Of a stretch of DNA of 64,000 nt, positions 21,748-29,718 are shown one piece after another (within the stretch, counting starts at the first letter, position 1; each line of letters begins with the position of its first letter). The stretch is taken from positions 434,001-498,000 of the forward strand of contig NZ_CP020373.1 of NCBI RefSeq assembly GCF_003957745.1, given 5' to 3'. The notes under the pieces are model-generated. The model searched no databases. It was not told where the DNA came from and worked only from the letters and a program-made list of their open reading frames with translations. A program made the position numbers and the translations under genes. The DNA is from Shewanella khirikhana. Lineage in GTDB: Bacteria > Pseudomonadota > Gammaproteobacteria > Enterobacterales > Shewanellaceae.

Positions 21748-22114
21748 CATACACTTTTGATAATTGCTTTACGTTAACGTCAACTGATAAAGTTGATGTA
21801 TAACATTATGAATAATAGGAATTTTAAAAATATCGTATTTTTGGCTTTACCAAAATGTAACAAAATGAGCCATTGTTTTGGGTTTGGGAATAGTGATTTT
21901 TTTTGCAAATACAGTAATTCGCTTGTGTTACATCTGGATTGATTAACTATTCAAAAAGCGTGATTAAGATCCACTTTTGGGTGCATTGGGTGCGAATGTG
22001 TATCACAAAAAGGGATTAAATCGGCTGCAATTGACCTGGATCCGGATCCTGCCAAGGGGAAGCAGCTAGAGTGCCCGCTTATTCTTTGATGTGTTCGAAT
22101 TAGCGGAGTTTGGC

Positions 22115-23080
22115 GTGGCCCAATCTGTATCTGTGTCTCCAGGCCTTGATGCACTGGTGAATACCTTTGGCAATGATTGTCGGCAGCGTTATGGGCGCCG
22201 GGTGCGAAAACTGACCCTGGATGCACACTTCACCTGCCCAAACCGGGATGGCAATCTTGGCATTGGTGGCTGCACCTTCTGCCATGTGCCTTCTTTTAAC
22301 AGCGACGATGGCGAGCGTTATAACATCAGCGCGCAGTTAAAACGGCAAATGGCAGAGCGCCAGGATGAGCTGTTTTTCATTTATTTTCAGGCTTATACTA
22401 GCACTTATGATGAAGTTTCGGTACTGAAAGCCCGCTATGACGAAGCGCTGTCGCTCGGTAAGGTGGCCGGGTTATTTGTCGGCACCCGCCCGGATTGCGT
22501 ACCCGATGAGGTGCTGGATTTGCTCGGCAGTTACCGTGACTGCGGTATTGATGTCTGGCTCGACCTTGGTTTGCAGTCTGCCCGCGATGACACTCTGAGA
22601 CGTATTAATCGTGGCCATGGTTTTGCCGCCTATGAGGATGCGGTGCTGCGCGCCCGCGCCAGGGGAATTAAGGTTTGTACCCATCTTATTCTCGGGCTGC
22701 CGGGCGAAAGCCATGATGATTACCTTTTCAGCCATCGCCGGGTGCTGGAGCTGGGCGTGGATGGGCTTAAGTTACATCCACTGCATATTGTTGAAGGCAG
22801 CACCATGGCCAGGCAGTGGCGTGCCGGTCGGCTGACGCCCCTGTCACTGCCTGACTATGCCGACAGCGCCGCCGAGCTTATTCGTCGCACCCCCGCCAAT
22901 ATCATCTATCACAGGGTAACTGCCCATGCCCGTGCGCCACTGTTGCTGGCGCCCGACTGGTGTGGCCACAAATGGTTGGGACTGACGGCCATCACCGAAC
23001 GCTTGGCCAGACTGGGTGGTCAGGGCAGTCTCTCCGACAGGCCTTTTATCGCCGCGACTCAGTCTGAGATTGTCTGCTGA
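22115..23080 (+). CDS. radical SAM protein, YhcC/TIGR01212 type
   Basis: A 321-residue radical SAM protein of unknown substrate. The cysteines for the 4Fe-4S cluster are in CPNRDGNLGIGGCTFC, the family form of CxxxCxxC. FIYFQAYTSTY and GLQSARDDTLRRINRGHG follow as in E. coli YhcC. I chose the GTG at 22115 because GGAG lies 6 bases upstream and it gives a start close to the family; an ATG at 22091 would add eight residues. In E. coli, yhcC lies beside gltBD, and here it is divergent from gltB, so the association is conserved. Confidence 0.9.
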   Translation: MAQSVSVSPGLDALVNTFGNDCRQRYGRRVRKLTLDAHFTCPNRDGNLGIGGCTFCHVPSFNSDDGERYNISAQLKRQMAERQDELFFIYFQAYTSTYDEVSVLKARYDEALSLGKVAGLFVGTRPDCVPDEVLDLLGSYRDCGIDVWLDLGLQSARDDTLRRINRGHGFAAYEDAVLRARARGIKVCTHLILGLPGESHDDYLFSHRRVLELGVDGLKLHPLHIVEGSTMARQWRAGRLTPLSLPDYADSAAELIRRTPANIIYHRVTAHARAPLLLAPDWCGHKWLGLTAITERLARLGGQGSLSDRPFIAATQSEIVC

Positions 23081-23165
23081 AAATAGCCTGATAGCGGCGA
23101 CAGAATGGCTATCTTCTTGACCCTAAATCGAAAGTCTACATTTAGGGTGTGAAGTACGGTAAATG

Positions 23166-23181
23166 GTTAAATATATGTTAA
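23166..23181 (+). promoter_or_regulatory. ArcA-box-like direct repeat upstream of hptA
   Basis: GTTAA-ATATAT-GTTAA, two GTTAA units whose starts are 11 bases apart, the spacing of the E. coli ArcA box. It lies 129 bases before the hptA start. The region is AT-rich, so chance is possible. Confidence 0.45.
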
Positions 23182-23309
23182 AAGCGGGAAATATCCAACG
23201 AAGTCAAACGCCATACGGTTGCACAGCGGGGCAGAGAGGGTATTATGTGCCATAGCATCACCGGTAAACTCGCCGGTTTAAAACTTCACTGACTGTTAAG
23301 GGGGCCTTG

Positions 23310-23675
23310 ATGGCAACTGCTGAACTGGACAAGATCCTGGATCTCAATACGCTGGAACAATACTGCAGCGCTATCGGTGCCGGGACCCTGCTCAAGAGTG
23401 TGGTACTGTTTGAACAGTTGATGCCCGAGTATGTGGGCAACCTGGTGAAGGCGAAGGAAGCAGGCGACAAAGATACCCTGTGTTCTGAAGCACATAAGTT
23501 TAAAGGCGCAGCCGGCAGTGTGGGCCTGAAGCGTATCCAGCAATATGCTCAGCTGTTGCAGCACGGCGAAGACTCAGCTTGGGAAACCGGTCACAATGAA
23601 TGGCTGCAGGCCATTTCAAGTAATGCTTTTGACGACCTTGCTGCACTGAAAGATTTTCTGCAATCCAAAGCCTGA
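23310..23675 (+). CDS. hptA: histidine phosphotransfer protein HptA
   Basis: A 121-residue stand-alone Hpt protein. The phosphorylated His62 sits in AHKFKGAAGSVGL, the helix typical of ArcB-type Hpt domains. In Shewanella the Arc system uses a sensor lacking its own Hpt domain together with HptA, which hands phosphate to ArcA; the neighbours (gltBD, yhcC, oxyR, cyaC) agree with that locus. The ATG at 23310 is preferred over the TTG just before it, given the AAGGGGG ribosome site. Its stop codon directly abuts the stop of the convergent GGDEF gene. Confidence 0.9.
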   Translation: MATAELDKILDLNTLEQYCSAIGAGTLLKSVVLFEQLMPEYVGNLVKAKEAGDKDTLCSEAHKFKGAAGSVGLKRIQQYAQLLQHGEDSAWETGHNEWLQAISSNAFDDLAALKDFLQSKA

Positions 23676-25397
23676 TCAGGCTTTCATCGGGCGCTCGTCC
23701 TTGACCACATAGGGCTTGGAGGGCGCCAGTTCAATTCTGTCCCTGCCGTTTTGCTTTGCCCTGTACAGGGCTTTGTCCGCATCTTCAATCAGGCGGCCTT
23801 CGTTTTGCTGATAGCTGTGTACAGTTGAGGCAATACCTATGCTGACGGTGCAGTGGATCTCGCCCTGGGCCGTGGTCACCGGTTTTGAGCGGATATTGTT
23901 GAGGATAAGCTCGGCAATATGCAGTGCCCCTTGCCCGTGGGTGTTGGGCAAAATGATGGCAAACTCCTCTCCGCCGTAACGGCAAATGGCGTCCGATGGG
24001 CGTTTCAACACGTAATAAAAGCGCTTGGCAACCGACTTGAGCACTTCGTCTCCCACTCTGTGACCATATTTGTCATTTACATCCTTGAAGTGATCGATAT
24101 CGATAAGCAGCAGGCTGATGGGGGTTGACTCCCGCGCGCTGCGGGCCATTTCGGCGCTGAAGCGCTCATCGAAAAACTGCCGGTTGCGCAGGCCGGTGAG
24201 AAAATCGATGGCGTTTTTCTCCTGCAGCAATCTGTGTTGCAGTTCCAGCTCCCGATATTGGTTTTGAAGCAGGTCAAACTGCTCGGCGAGCAGGTGAGAC
24301 TCCTTCAGCCGTACCAGGTCCTTGAGGGTGGCCTTGGGATTGGCGCTGCGCGCCCTGGGCTGCATCAACTGCTGGCACAAATATAGAAATACCAGTACGG
24401 ACATCAAAAGCGGCTGGGCTGCGCACAGCGCAAAGTTTTCAAGCTCCGGCCCTGATGCCAGGCTGGTGGCGAGGGTACCTATCATCAGCTGCAATCCAGC
24501 CAGCAACAGCCATTGCCCCTGATGCTCAACCATCAGCAGTTGCAGCAGCGACAAGGCGCTCAGCAGGCAGCCAATCAGCAGCACAGGTAATACCAGCGGC
24601 AGCGCAAATTCGACGCTTCCAAGGGCGGCAACGCCAATACTGAGCCCACACAGGGTCTGCATTATCAGCATTTTCTTCAGGCTGGTGGACAATTGCTCGT
24701 GCTGGAACAGACGGTAGTTGGCACAGGCTTGGGCAAGTGTGAGGGCAATCGGCCAGAATGGCGGTGTTGGCAGCAACGCTGAGGGCGGCAGCATCAACAG
24801 CAGCAGCGGAATGGAGACCAATAAAGGCACCGCCGCCAGTGGCGTACGCAGCTGCGGCAGTAAGCTCATCAGCCCCAGACACAACATCAGGGTGAGCTCG
24901 GCGCCGAAGATCAGCAACAGGATGCTGCGCTGCACCTGATCCCAATGTTGCCACCAACTGCGCTTCCAAAGCGTTTGCGGCAATTGCTTCCCTTGCAGGT
25001 AAAAGGTGACTGACTCACCGGGGTCAAGGGTAAGCGCTAATTGCCGTGCCGGCATCGGGGCGGGCAATTGCTCCAGTGGTAGTTCAGAAACGCTGCCAGA
25101 GCTGTGCCGCAACAGATAAATTTTGGCCGGCGGAACCCACAGTGGCTGGGTGAGAACCCAATGGCTCACTTCATCGGATTGATTTTTAAGGGGGAGCTGT
25201 TGCCACGGCAATTCGTGGCCGTGGCTGTCGAGCTGTGTCGGTAAGTTCAGAGACTCGAAGGAAGCCAGTAGCGGCGTTTGATACAAGGGTGCAAGGGGTA
25301 ATTGGCGGTTGGCATCAGACAGAGTTATTCCCTCACCCCAAACGGGTAAGAGCGGGAACAAGAGCAGGAAATACAAAATCCCTTTCAGCCCTGACAT
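23676..25397 (-). CDS. membrane diguanylate cyclase with an intact inhibitory site
   Basis: A 573-residue protein with a signal-like start, about 150 periplasmic residues, then a block of seven or so membrane segments (about 180-370), a coiled-coil and a C-terminal GGDEF domain, the layout of 7TMR-DISM sensors. The active site is GGEEF at 475-479 and the c-di-GMP-binding I-site RPSD lies at 466-469, so it should be an active, feedback-inhibited cyclase. The ATG at 25397 has GAAGGA upstream. The ligand sensed is unknown. It converges on hptA with no bases between. Confidence 0.85.
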   Translation of the reverse strand: MSGLKGILYFLLLFPLLPVWGEGITLSDANRQLPLAPLYQTPLLASFESLNLPTQLDSHGHELPWQQLPLKNQSDEVSHWVLTQPLWVPPAKIYLLRHSSGSVSELPLEQLPAPMPARQLALTLDPGESVTFYLQGKQLPQTLWKRSWWQHWDQVQRSILLLIFGAELTLMLCLGLMSLLPQLRTPLAAVPLLVSIPLLLLMLPPSALLPTPPFWPIALTLAQACANYRLFQHEQLSTSLKKMLIMQTLCGLSIGVAALGSVEFALPLVLPVLLIGCLLSALSLLQLLMVEHQGQWLLLAGLQLMIGTLATSLASGPELENFALCAAQPLLMSVLVFLYLCQQLMQPRARSANPKATLKDLVRLKESHLLAEQFDLLQNQYRELELQHRLLQEKNAIDFLTGLRNRQFFDERFSAEMARSARESTPISLLLIDIDHFKDVNDKYGHRVGDEVLKSVAKRFYYVLKRPSDAICRYGGEEFAIILPNTHGQGALHIAELILNNIRSKPVTTAQGEIHCTVSIGIASTVHSYQQNEGRLIEDADKALYRAKQNGRDRIELAPSKPYVVKDERPMKA

Positions 25398-25569
25398 CGG
25401 CGCATCCTTCAATTGCCAATCCGAAAAAGTGTAGCCCATTGGGGTGTAGTGGCAAGTGATTGGGCAGATATTGCTCACATAACTGTACGCAGGTCTTATG
25501 CGCACTCAGGGTTCCTGTGTTACAGTTGCTTGGTAGTTTCAATCCATTCGTGCGGTGGTAATCGAAAAA

Positions 25570-26481
25570 ATGAAACATCTCCCCAGCCTCAAAAATCTCT
25601 ACTACCTGGTGAATTTGTATCAGGAACAAAACTTTAATCGCGCCGCCAAGGTGTGCAATGTCAGTCAGTCGACGCTCTCAAGTGGTATTCAAAACCTTGA
25701 AGAACAATTGGGGCACCAATTGATTGAGCGCGACCATAAATCTTTTATGTTTACTGCCATTGGCGAAGAGGTGGTGGGGCGTTGCCGCAAAATTCTGACC
25801 GATGTGGACGACTTGGTTGAGCTGGTACGCAATCAGGGCGAACCCATGACCGGCGAGATCCGCTTGGGCTGTATTCCCACCATAGCGCCGTTTTTGCTGA
25901 GCCGGGTGGTACGCCACTGCCAACAAAACTACCCAGAATTGGTGCTCTTACTGAAAGAAGACACCACCGAGCGTCTGCTTGATGCCCTCGGCAAGGGCGA
26001 GCTGGACTTATTGCTGCTGGCGCTGCCGGTGGACACCAGTGGTTTCCACAGCATGAAGGTGGGGGTCGACCCGTTCAAAATGGTAGTGCATGGCGATCTG
26101 TCACCTGAGATCCACGAGCCTATTGATTATCAGACTCTGCCGGATGAGAGTATCTTTTTGCTGCAAAGCGAGCACTGCATTACCGGGCATGCCATCAGTG
26201 CCTGCCAGCTTGGAGATTCCAACAAAATCAACCCGTTTGCTGCCACCAGTTTGCACACCCTGGTGCAGATGGTGAACAGTAAGCTGGGTACCACTTTCCT
26301 GCCACAAATGGCGATTGATGCCGGTATCCTGAATGATACCGAGCTGCAGGTAATGGACCCACCCGGCAGCTCGCCTTATCGCGATATTGGCCTGGTGTGG
26401 CGTCAAACAACGAGCCGGATCCGTACCTTCCGAACCCTGGGGCTGGAAATAGAAAAGCTGCTCAGCAAGGAAAGGGCGTGA
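25570..26481 (+). CDS. oxyR: LysR-type peroxide sensor OxyR
   Basis: A 303-residue LysR-family activator/repressor. The N-terminal winged helix reads FNRAAKVCNVSQSTLSSGIQ. The effector domain holds Cys203 and Cys212, nine residues apart as in E. coli OxyR (199 and 208), in EHCITGHAISAC; these form the disulfide on exposure to hydrogen peroxide. The start ATG at 25570 gives MKHLPSLKNLYYLV. It regulates catalase and related genes elsewhere. None of the usual targets is adjacent in this window. Confidence 0.93.
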   Translation: MKHLPSLKNLYYLVNLYQEQNFNRAAKVCNVSQSTLSSGIQNLEEQLGHQLIERDHKSFMFTAIGEEVVGRCRKILTDVDDLVELVRNQGEPMTGEIRLGCIPTIAPFLLSRVVRHCQQNYPELVLLLKEDTTERLLDALGKGELDLLLLALPVDTSGFHSMKVGVDPFKMVVHGDLSPEIHEPIDYQTLPDESIFLLQSEHCITGHAISACQLGDSNKINPFAATSLHTLVQMVNSKLGTTFLPQMAIDAGILNDTELQVMDPPGSSPYRDIGLVWRQTTSRIRTFRTLGLEIEKLLSKERA

Positions 26482-26500
26482 GCCTGCGCTAATTACAGCT

Positions 26501-26534
26501 AAAAAACGGCGACTCTCAGAAGTCGCCGTTTTTT
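26501..26534. terminator. bidirectional terminator between oxyR and cyaC
   Basis: Stem ACGGCGACT/AGTCGCCGT with a six-base loop, flanked by six A on the left and six T on the right. It serves both convergent genes. Confidence 0.92.
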
Positions 26535-26591
26535 AGCCATATGATTGGCCTGCTAAGCAAGGAGCAAGTGTTCGGGGCTGTAGATGTTGGC

Positions 26592-27668
26592 TTAGCCGAC
26601 GCGCTTGGGCGTCACACCGAACACTTCAATGGAGTGCTGCTTGCCCTTAAGCTTTACCGGCCCCAGGGCGGAGAGGTTATAACCGCTGTCTTCGGTTTCA
26701 AGTCTTGCTGCCAATGCACCGGAAATCAGCATCCGCTGTCCCAGTGGATTACATTGGTCCTGCAGGCGCGCCAATGTGTTCAGTACGTCGCTGAAGAAAC
26801 TGATCTCCTGCTTTTGCACCCCCACCACGGCTGCCACCACCTGACCACAGTGTGCTGCCGCCTTGAACTTGGGCACAAAGCCATAATGTTCTTCAAAATA
26901 CTGCCGTTGCCAGTTGAGCTGCTGACTGAATTCCCAATAGATGTTCATGCAGCGGTCGTTCTTCACCCCTTCATGCAGCGGCCAGTGGATAAGCACCGCA
27001 TCGCCCATGTAGCGGTAAATTTCGGCTTCATTGCTGGCAACAGTATCGGACAGCAGGCTGAAACTGTCCTGGATCAGGCGGCTGAAACGATAATCGCCGA
27101 GGGATTCTGCGTGAGTGGTACTGGCGACCATGTCCAGATATAAAAACAGTCGCTGCTCGTACCTTGGCTTGTGATATTTGCCAAGGCCGATATTCAAAAG
27201 CACCCGCGGACCTACCAGCAGCGCCATTTGCTCGATAAAGGCAAGTCCCAGACGCACCACCACCAAATACACAATCAATGCCTGGAATGAAGGGCTGTAG
27301 AGCACATGCACTGTGAGCATCTGTCGCAGGGTGGTCATGTGGTTTTCAATCGCCCACATATTCAAAAACTGAGTGATATAGGCGAGGGTGGTGGCGCCAA
27401 GCAGCAAAAACAGCCCCTTGAACAAAACCGAGAATAAATAAGGCAGGCGATTGATGGCGCTGAAATCGGCAATCAAATTCGACATCCAATGCAGGCTGCC
27501 AAAAATAATTCCCATGTAAATCGCGAGGGTCGCAAGATCGGCCGAACCTACGGCCCATTGAGGCAGATCCTGAGTCTGGGCGTATCGAAAGAAGACGAAC
27601 GCGGCCATGGCAATGCCCCAGGCCAGGATGGCAAATAACAGCTTTTTAGCCTGACGACTCGCTCTCAC
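26592..27668 (-). CDS. cyaC: membrane class III adenylate cyclase
   Basis: A 358-residue cyclase making cAMP from ATP. Four or so membrane segments (about 10-28, 46-66, 78-100 and 125-150) precede a class III catalytic domain at about 170-355. The metal-binding aspartates are Asp179 in FLYLDMVAST and Asp223 in YRYMGDAVLIHW. The symbol follows the Shewanella membrane cyclase CyaC beside oxyR, which has been linked to anaerobic respiration. Guanylate specificity is not excluded by eye. It converges on oxyR across a shared terminator. Confidence 0.85.
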   Translation of the reverse strand: MRASRQAKKLLFAILAWGIAMAAFVFFRYAQTQDLPQWAVGSADLATLAIYMGIIFGSLHWMSNLIADFSAINRLPYLFSVLFKGLFLLLGATTLAYITQFLNMWAIENHMTTLRQMLTVHVLYSPSFQALIVYLVVVRLGLAFIEQMALLVGPRVLLNIGLGKYHKPRYEQRLFLYLDMVASTTHAESLGDYRFSRLIQDSFSLLSDTVASNEAEIYRYMGDAVLIHWPLHEGVKNDRCMNIYWEFSQQLNWQRQYFEEHYGFVPKFKAAAHCGQVVAAVVGVQKQEISFFSDVLNTLARLQDQCNPLGQRMLISGALAARLETEDSGYNLSALGPVKLKGKQHSIEVFGVTPKRVG

Positions 27669-27797
27669 GGTAGCTTCAGTATCCGAAGTTATAAGGTATT
27701 ACGAAGAATGAGCTAGTGTATAGAAAACCTGTGCCTCATTACCAGCCCTTGGCGTGATCTGAATCAATGCTTGGGGCGATATTGGCGTGATTGGCTA

Positions 27798-28472
27798 CTA
27801 TTCGCCAAATGCCTGGCGCAATATGGCCTGAGTGAAGTTGGTTTTCAGGTAAAAGCCCCGGGGATTGGTGAGTCCGACAGTGCCATCTTCCATAATGCAT
27901 TCGGTTTTGGCCGCGGCGTTGGCGGCCTTGGGACGCAGTTGCAGCACTTCACCGTGGCGAGCGGTAAGACCAGTCACTTTGCCGATGGCAATCAGTTCCA
28001 TGATTTCCTCCCAGTCTTGCCTGAGCTGCTCGCTCTCGGTCGTGGAAGGGCGCCACAGCACGGGGGTGCCGATACGCCTGTCTGTCAGCGGAATGCTTCT
28101 TTCGCCCTCCACAGGGATCCACAGCACCTGCTCCAGCTTATGCTTCACCAGACTCTGCTCCCACCTGAGGCCGCCGACATCCATCAGCGGTGCCACGCAC
28201 ACATAGGTGGTTTCCAATGGCTTGCCACGGCTATCGATGGGAATGGTTTTAAGCTCAACACCCAGGTGCAGAAAGTCCTGCTCCGGGCGGGAGCCGGCCA
28301 GCGCACCCAGCTCTTGCTCAATTAACTGACCAATCCAGCCTTTATCTCGCCTTAGATTGGCCGGAACCGGCCAGCCGAGACCTGCTGCCAGTTGGCCAAG
28401 ACTTAACCCCGCCATCTGGTGGGCGCGATCCAATAGTTCTTCCAGGCTTTGTGGCGATCGGGGGGCATTCAT
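27798..28472 (-). CDS. mutH: DNA mismatch repair endonuclease MutH
   Basis: A 224-residue endonuclease that nicks the unmethylated strand at hemimethylated GATC when activated by MutS-MutL. The restriction-type active site is seen as Asp66, Glu73 and Lys75 in [12 protein letters not shown], matching Asp70, Glu77 and Lys79 of E. coli. The ATG at 28472 (MNAPRSP) is preferred to one at 28508. Its presence implies Dam-directed repair. A 695-base gap separates it from divergent rppH. Confidence 0.95.
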   Translation of the reverse strand: MNAPRSPQSLEELLDRAHQMAGLSLGQLAAGLGWPVPANLRRDKGWIGQLIEQELGALAGSRPEQDFLHLGVELKTIPIDSRGKPLETTYVCVAPLMDVGGLRWEQSLVKHKLEQVLWIPVEGERSIPLTDRRIGTPVLWRPSTTESEQLRQDWEEIMELIAIGKVTGLTARHGEVLQLRPKAANAAAKTECIMEDGTVGLTNPRGFYLKTNFTQAILRQAFGE

Positions 28473-28664
28473 GGGGCGGATTCTACGCCCTTTGGGGATA
28501 AGATCCAACTTGGCTATTTTTTGTTCGTAAATTTGGCTTGGATAAGTTTTTACTGACTTTGCTTATCTAACATCATGTAAAATAAAGGTATTTATCTTTG
28601 TGTATATCGTATTATCCTCAGCCGTTAAAGTTACCCGCTGATTTCCCCGACATTCCCCACAAAT

Positions 28665-28673
28665 TTATCCACA
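28665..28673 (+). promoter_or_regulatory. consensus DnaA box
   Basis: TTATCCACA, an exact match to TTATNCACA. It lies within AAATTTATCCACAG, a 14-base string repeated with one change at 29072-29085. Confidence 0.5.
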
Positions 28674-29001
28674 GAATCATGGGATAACTGGGATAAATCC
28701 AGCCCATTACCCCAGCTAAATATCACTGTCAACGAAAAATGTGCGCTATTTTTATGGTTGTAATAGGGCGAAACTGCCTTGGCTTGTGTATAAAACTGAC
28801 AGTATTCCGCAGTTATTTAGCCTTCATCATTGGCTGGTTTATTTTTGTTCGATCTGTGGTTAATTACAGCAGTTGTGAAACGATCATTTTGCGTAAGTCA
28901 TATAAAATAGTCACTTAGAAGGCATTTATGAATAAAGTGATCTTTGCCGATCTGCACTAATAATGAACATTTTCACGGTTTCCTTCGACTTGCCTACAGA
29001 G

Positions 29002-29024
29002 ATATCCACAGTTTTTGTGGATAT
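29002..29024. promoter_or_regulatory. inverted pair of DnaA-box-like sequences
   Basis: ATATCCACA and TGTGGATAT with GTTTT between form a perfect 9-base inverted repeat. Each arm differs from the consensus DnaA box at one position. Confidence 0.5.
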
Positions 29025-29075
29025 GATCCCGTTTTAATATCGCTCTCTGTTGATAATCGCAAAAAGGACTGAAAT

Positions 29076-29084
29076 TTATCCAAA
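29076..29084 (+). promoter_or_regulatory. weak DnaA-box-like sequence close to rppH
   Basis: TTATCCAAA, part of the second copy of AAATTTATCCA(C/A)AG, 84 bases before the rppH start. Confidence 0.3.
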
Positions 29085-29167
29085 GGTGGCGCAGAAATAG
29101 GGGTTTGCTGCCAGCTTGGCTTTGTGAAACAATCCTTCTATTACGATTTGTGTATTTTGGAGTCCAT

Positions 29168-29686
29168 GTGATTGATAGCGACGGCTTTCGCGCAAATGTG
29201 GGCATCATCATCTGTAACTCTTTCGGCCAGGTCATGTGGGCCAGGCGATTTGGACAACATTCATGGCAATTCCCACAGGGTGGGGTAGATGACGGTGAAA
29301 GTGCCGAAGATGCCATGTATCGTGAGCTGTATGAGGAAGTTGGCCTCAGGCCTGAGCATGTCCAGATCCTGACCTCTACCCGTTCCTGGCTCAGATACCG
29401 TTTGCCAAAACGCCTGGTGCGTCAGGACAGCAAGCCTGTGTGTATCGGCCAGAAACAGAAGTGGTTTTTGCTGATGCTCAAGAGTCCGGAAAATGCCATT
29501 AACCTGAATTCATCCGGTCATCCCGAGTTTGATGATTGGCGCTGGGTCAGCTATTGGTATCCGGTGCGCCAGGTGGTGTCATTCAAGCGGGATGTGTATC
29601 GCAAGGTAATGAAGGAGTTCGCGCCCACTGCGCTGGCCCTGCAATCCCGCGAGCCACCCAGAGGCAAACGCAACAACAGACGTTAA
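29168..29686 (+). CDS. rppH: RNA pyrophosphohydrolase
   Basis: A 172-residue Nudix hydrolase that removes pyrophosphate from the 5' triphosphate end of mRNA, triggering RNase E decay. The Nudix box spans about residues 38-60 ([20 protein letters not shown]). The GTG at 29168 is chosen because it gives [14 protein letters not shown], matching the E. coli start MIDDDGYRPNVG, with TTGGAG just upstream. ptsP follows after 32 bases, an arrangement also seen in E. coli. Confidence 0.95.
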   Translation: MIDSDGFRANVGIIICNSFGQVMWARRFGQHSWQFPQGGVDDGESAEDAMYRELYEEVGLRPEHVQILTSTRSWLRYRLPKRLVRQDSKPVCIGQKQKWFLLMLKSPENAINLNSSGHPEFDDWRWVSYWYPVRQVVSFKRDVYRKVMKEFAPTALALQSREPPRGKRNNRR

Positions 29687-29718
29687 TCAGCGCGCCGACA
29701 GTCAAGGGGGATCTGCCA

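Larger units (their letters stand above)
21595..22114. other. AT-rich control region between gltB and yhcC
   Basis: A 520-base gap with no credible gene. It holds the gltB promoter (21679-21707), a 7-base inverted repeat (21724-21747), and a shorter inverted repeat TCAACT/AGTTGA at 21780-21796. The 21750-21960 part is strongly AT-rich. The yhcC side has a GGAG site just before its GTG start. Confidence 0.7.
28473..29167. other. AT-rich gap between mutH and rppH with DnaA-box-like sites
   Basis: A 695-base stretch with no convincing gene. It contains a perfect TTATCCACA, an inverted pair of ATATCCACA, and a TTATCCAAA. A ten-codon frame at 28928-28960 (MNKVIFADLH) is too short to support. It must hold the divergent mutH and rppH promoters, though none could be placed confidently. 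Confidence 0.65.

Noticed and set aside
21990..22008. CRP-like sequence TGCGA...TCACA before yhcC
   Set aside because: The spacer is seven bases rather than six, and the left half is imperfect.
28928..28960. Ten-codon frame MNKVIFADLH with an upstream GAAGG
   Set aside because: Too short, no biased codons or hairpin after it, and no gene close downstream, unlike pheL.
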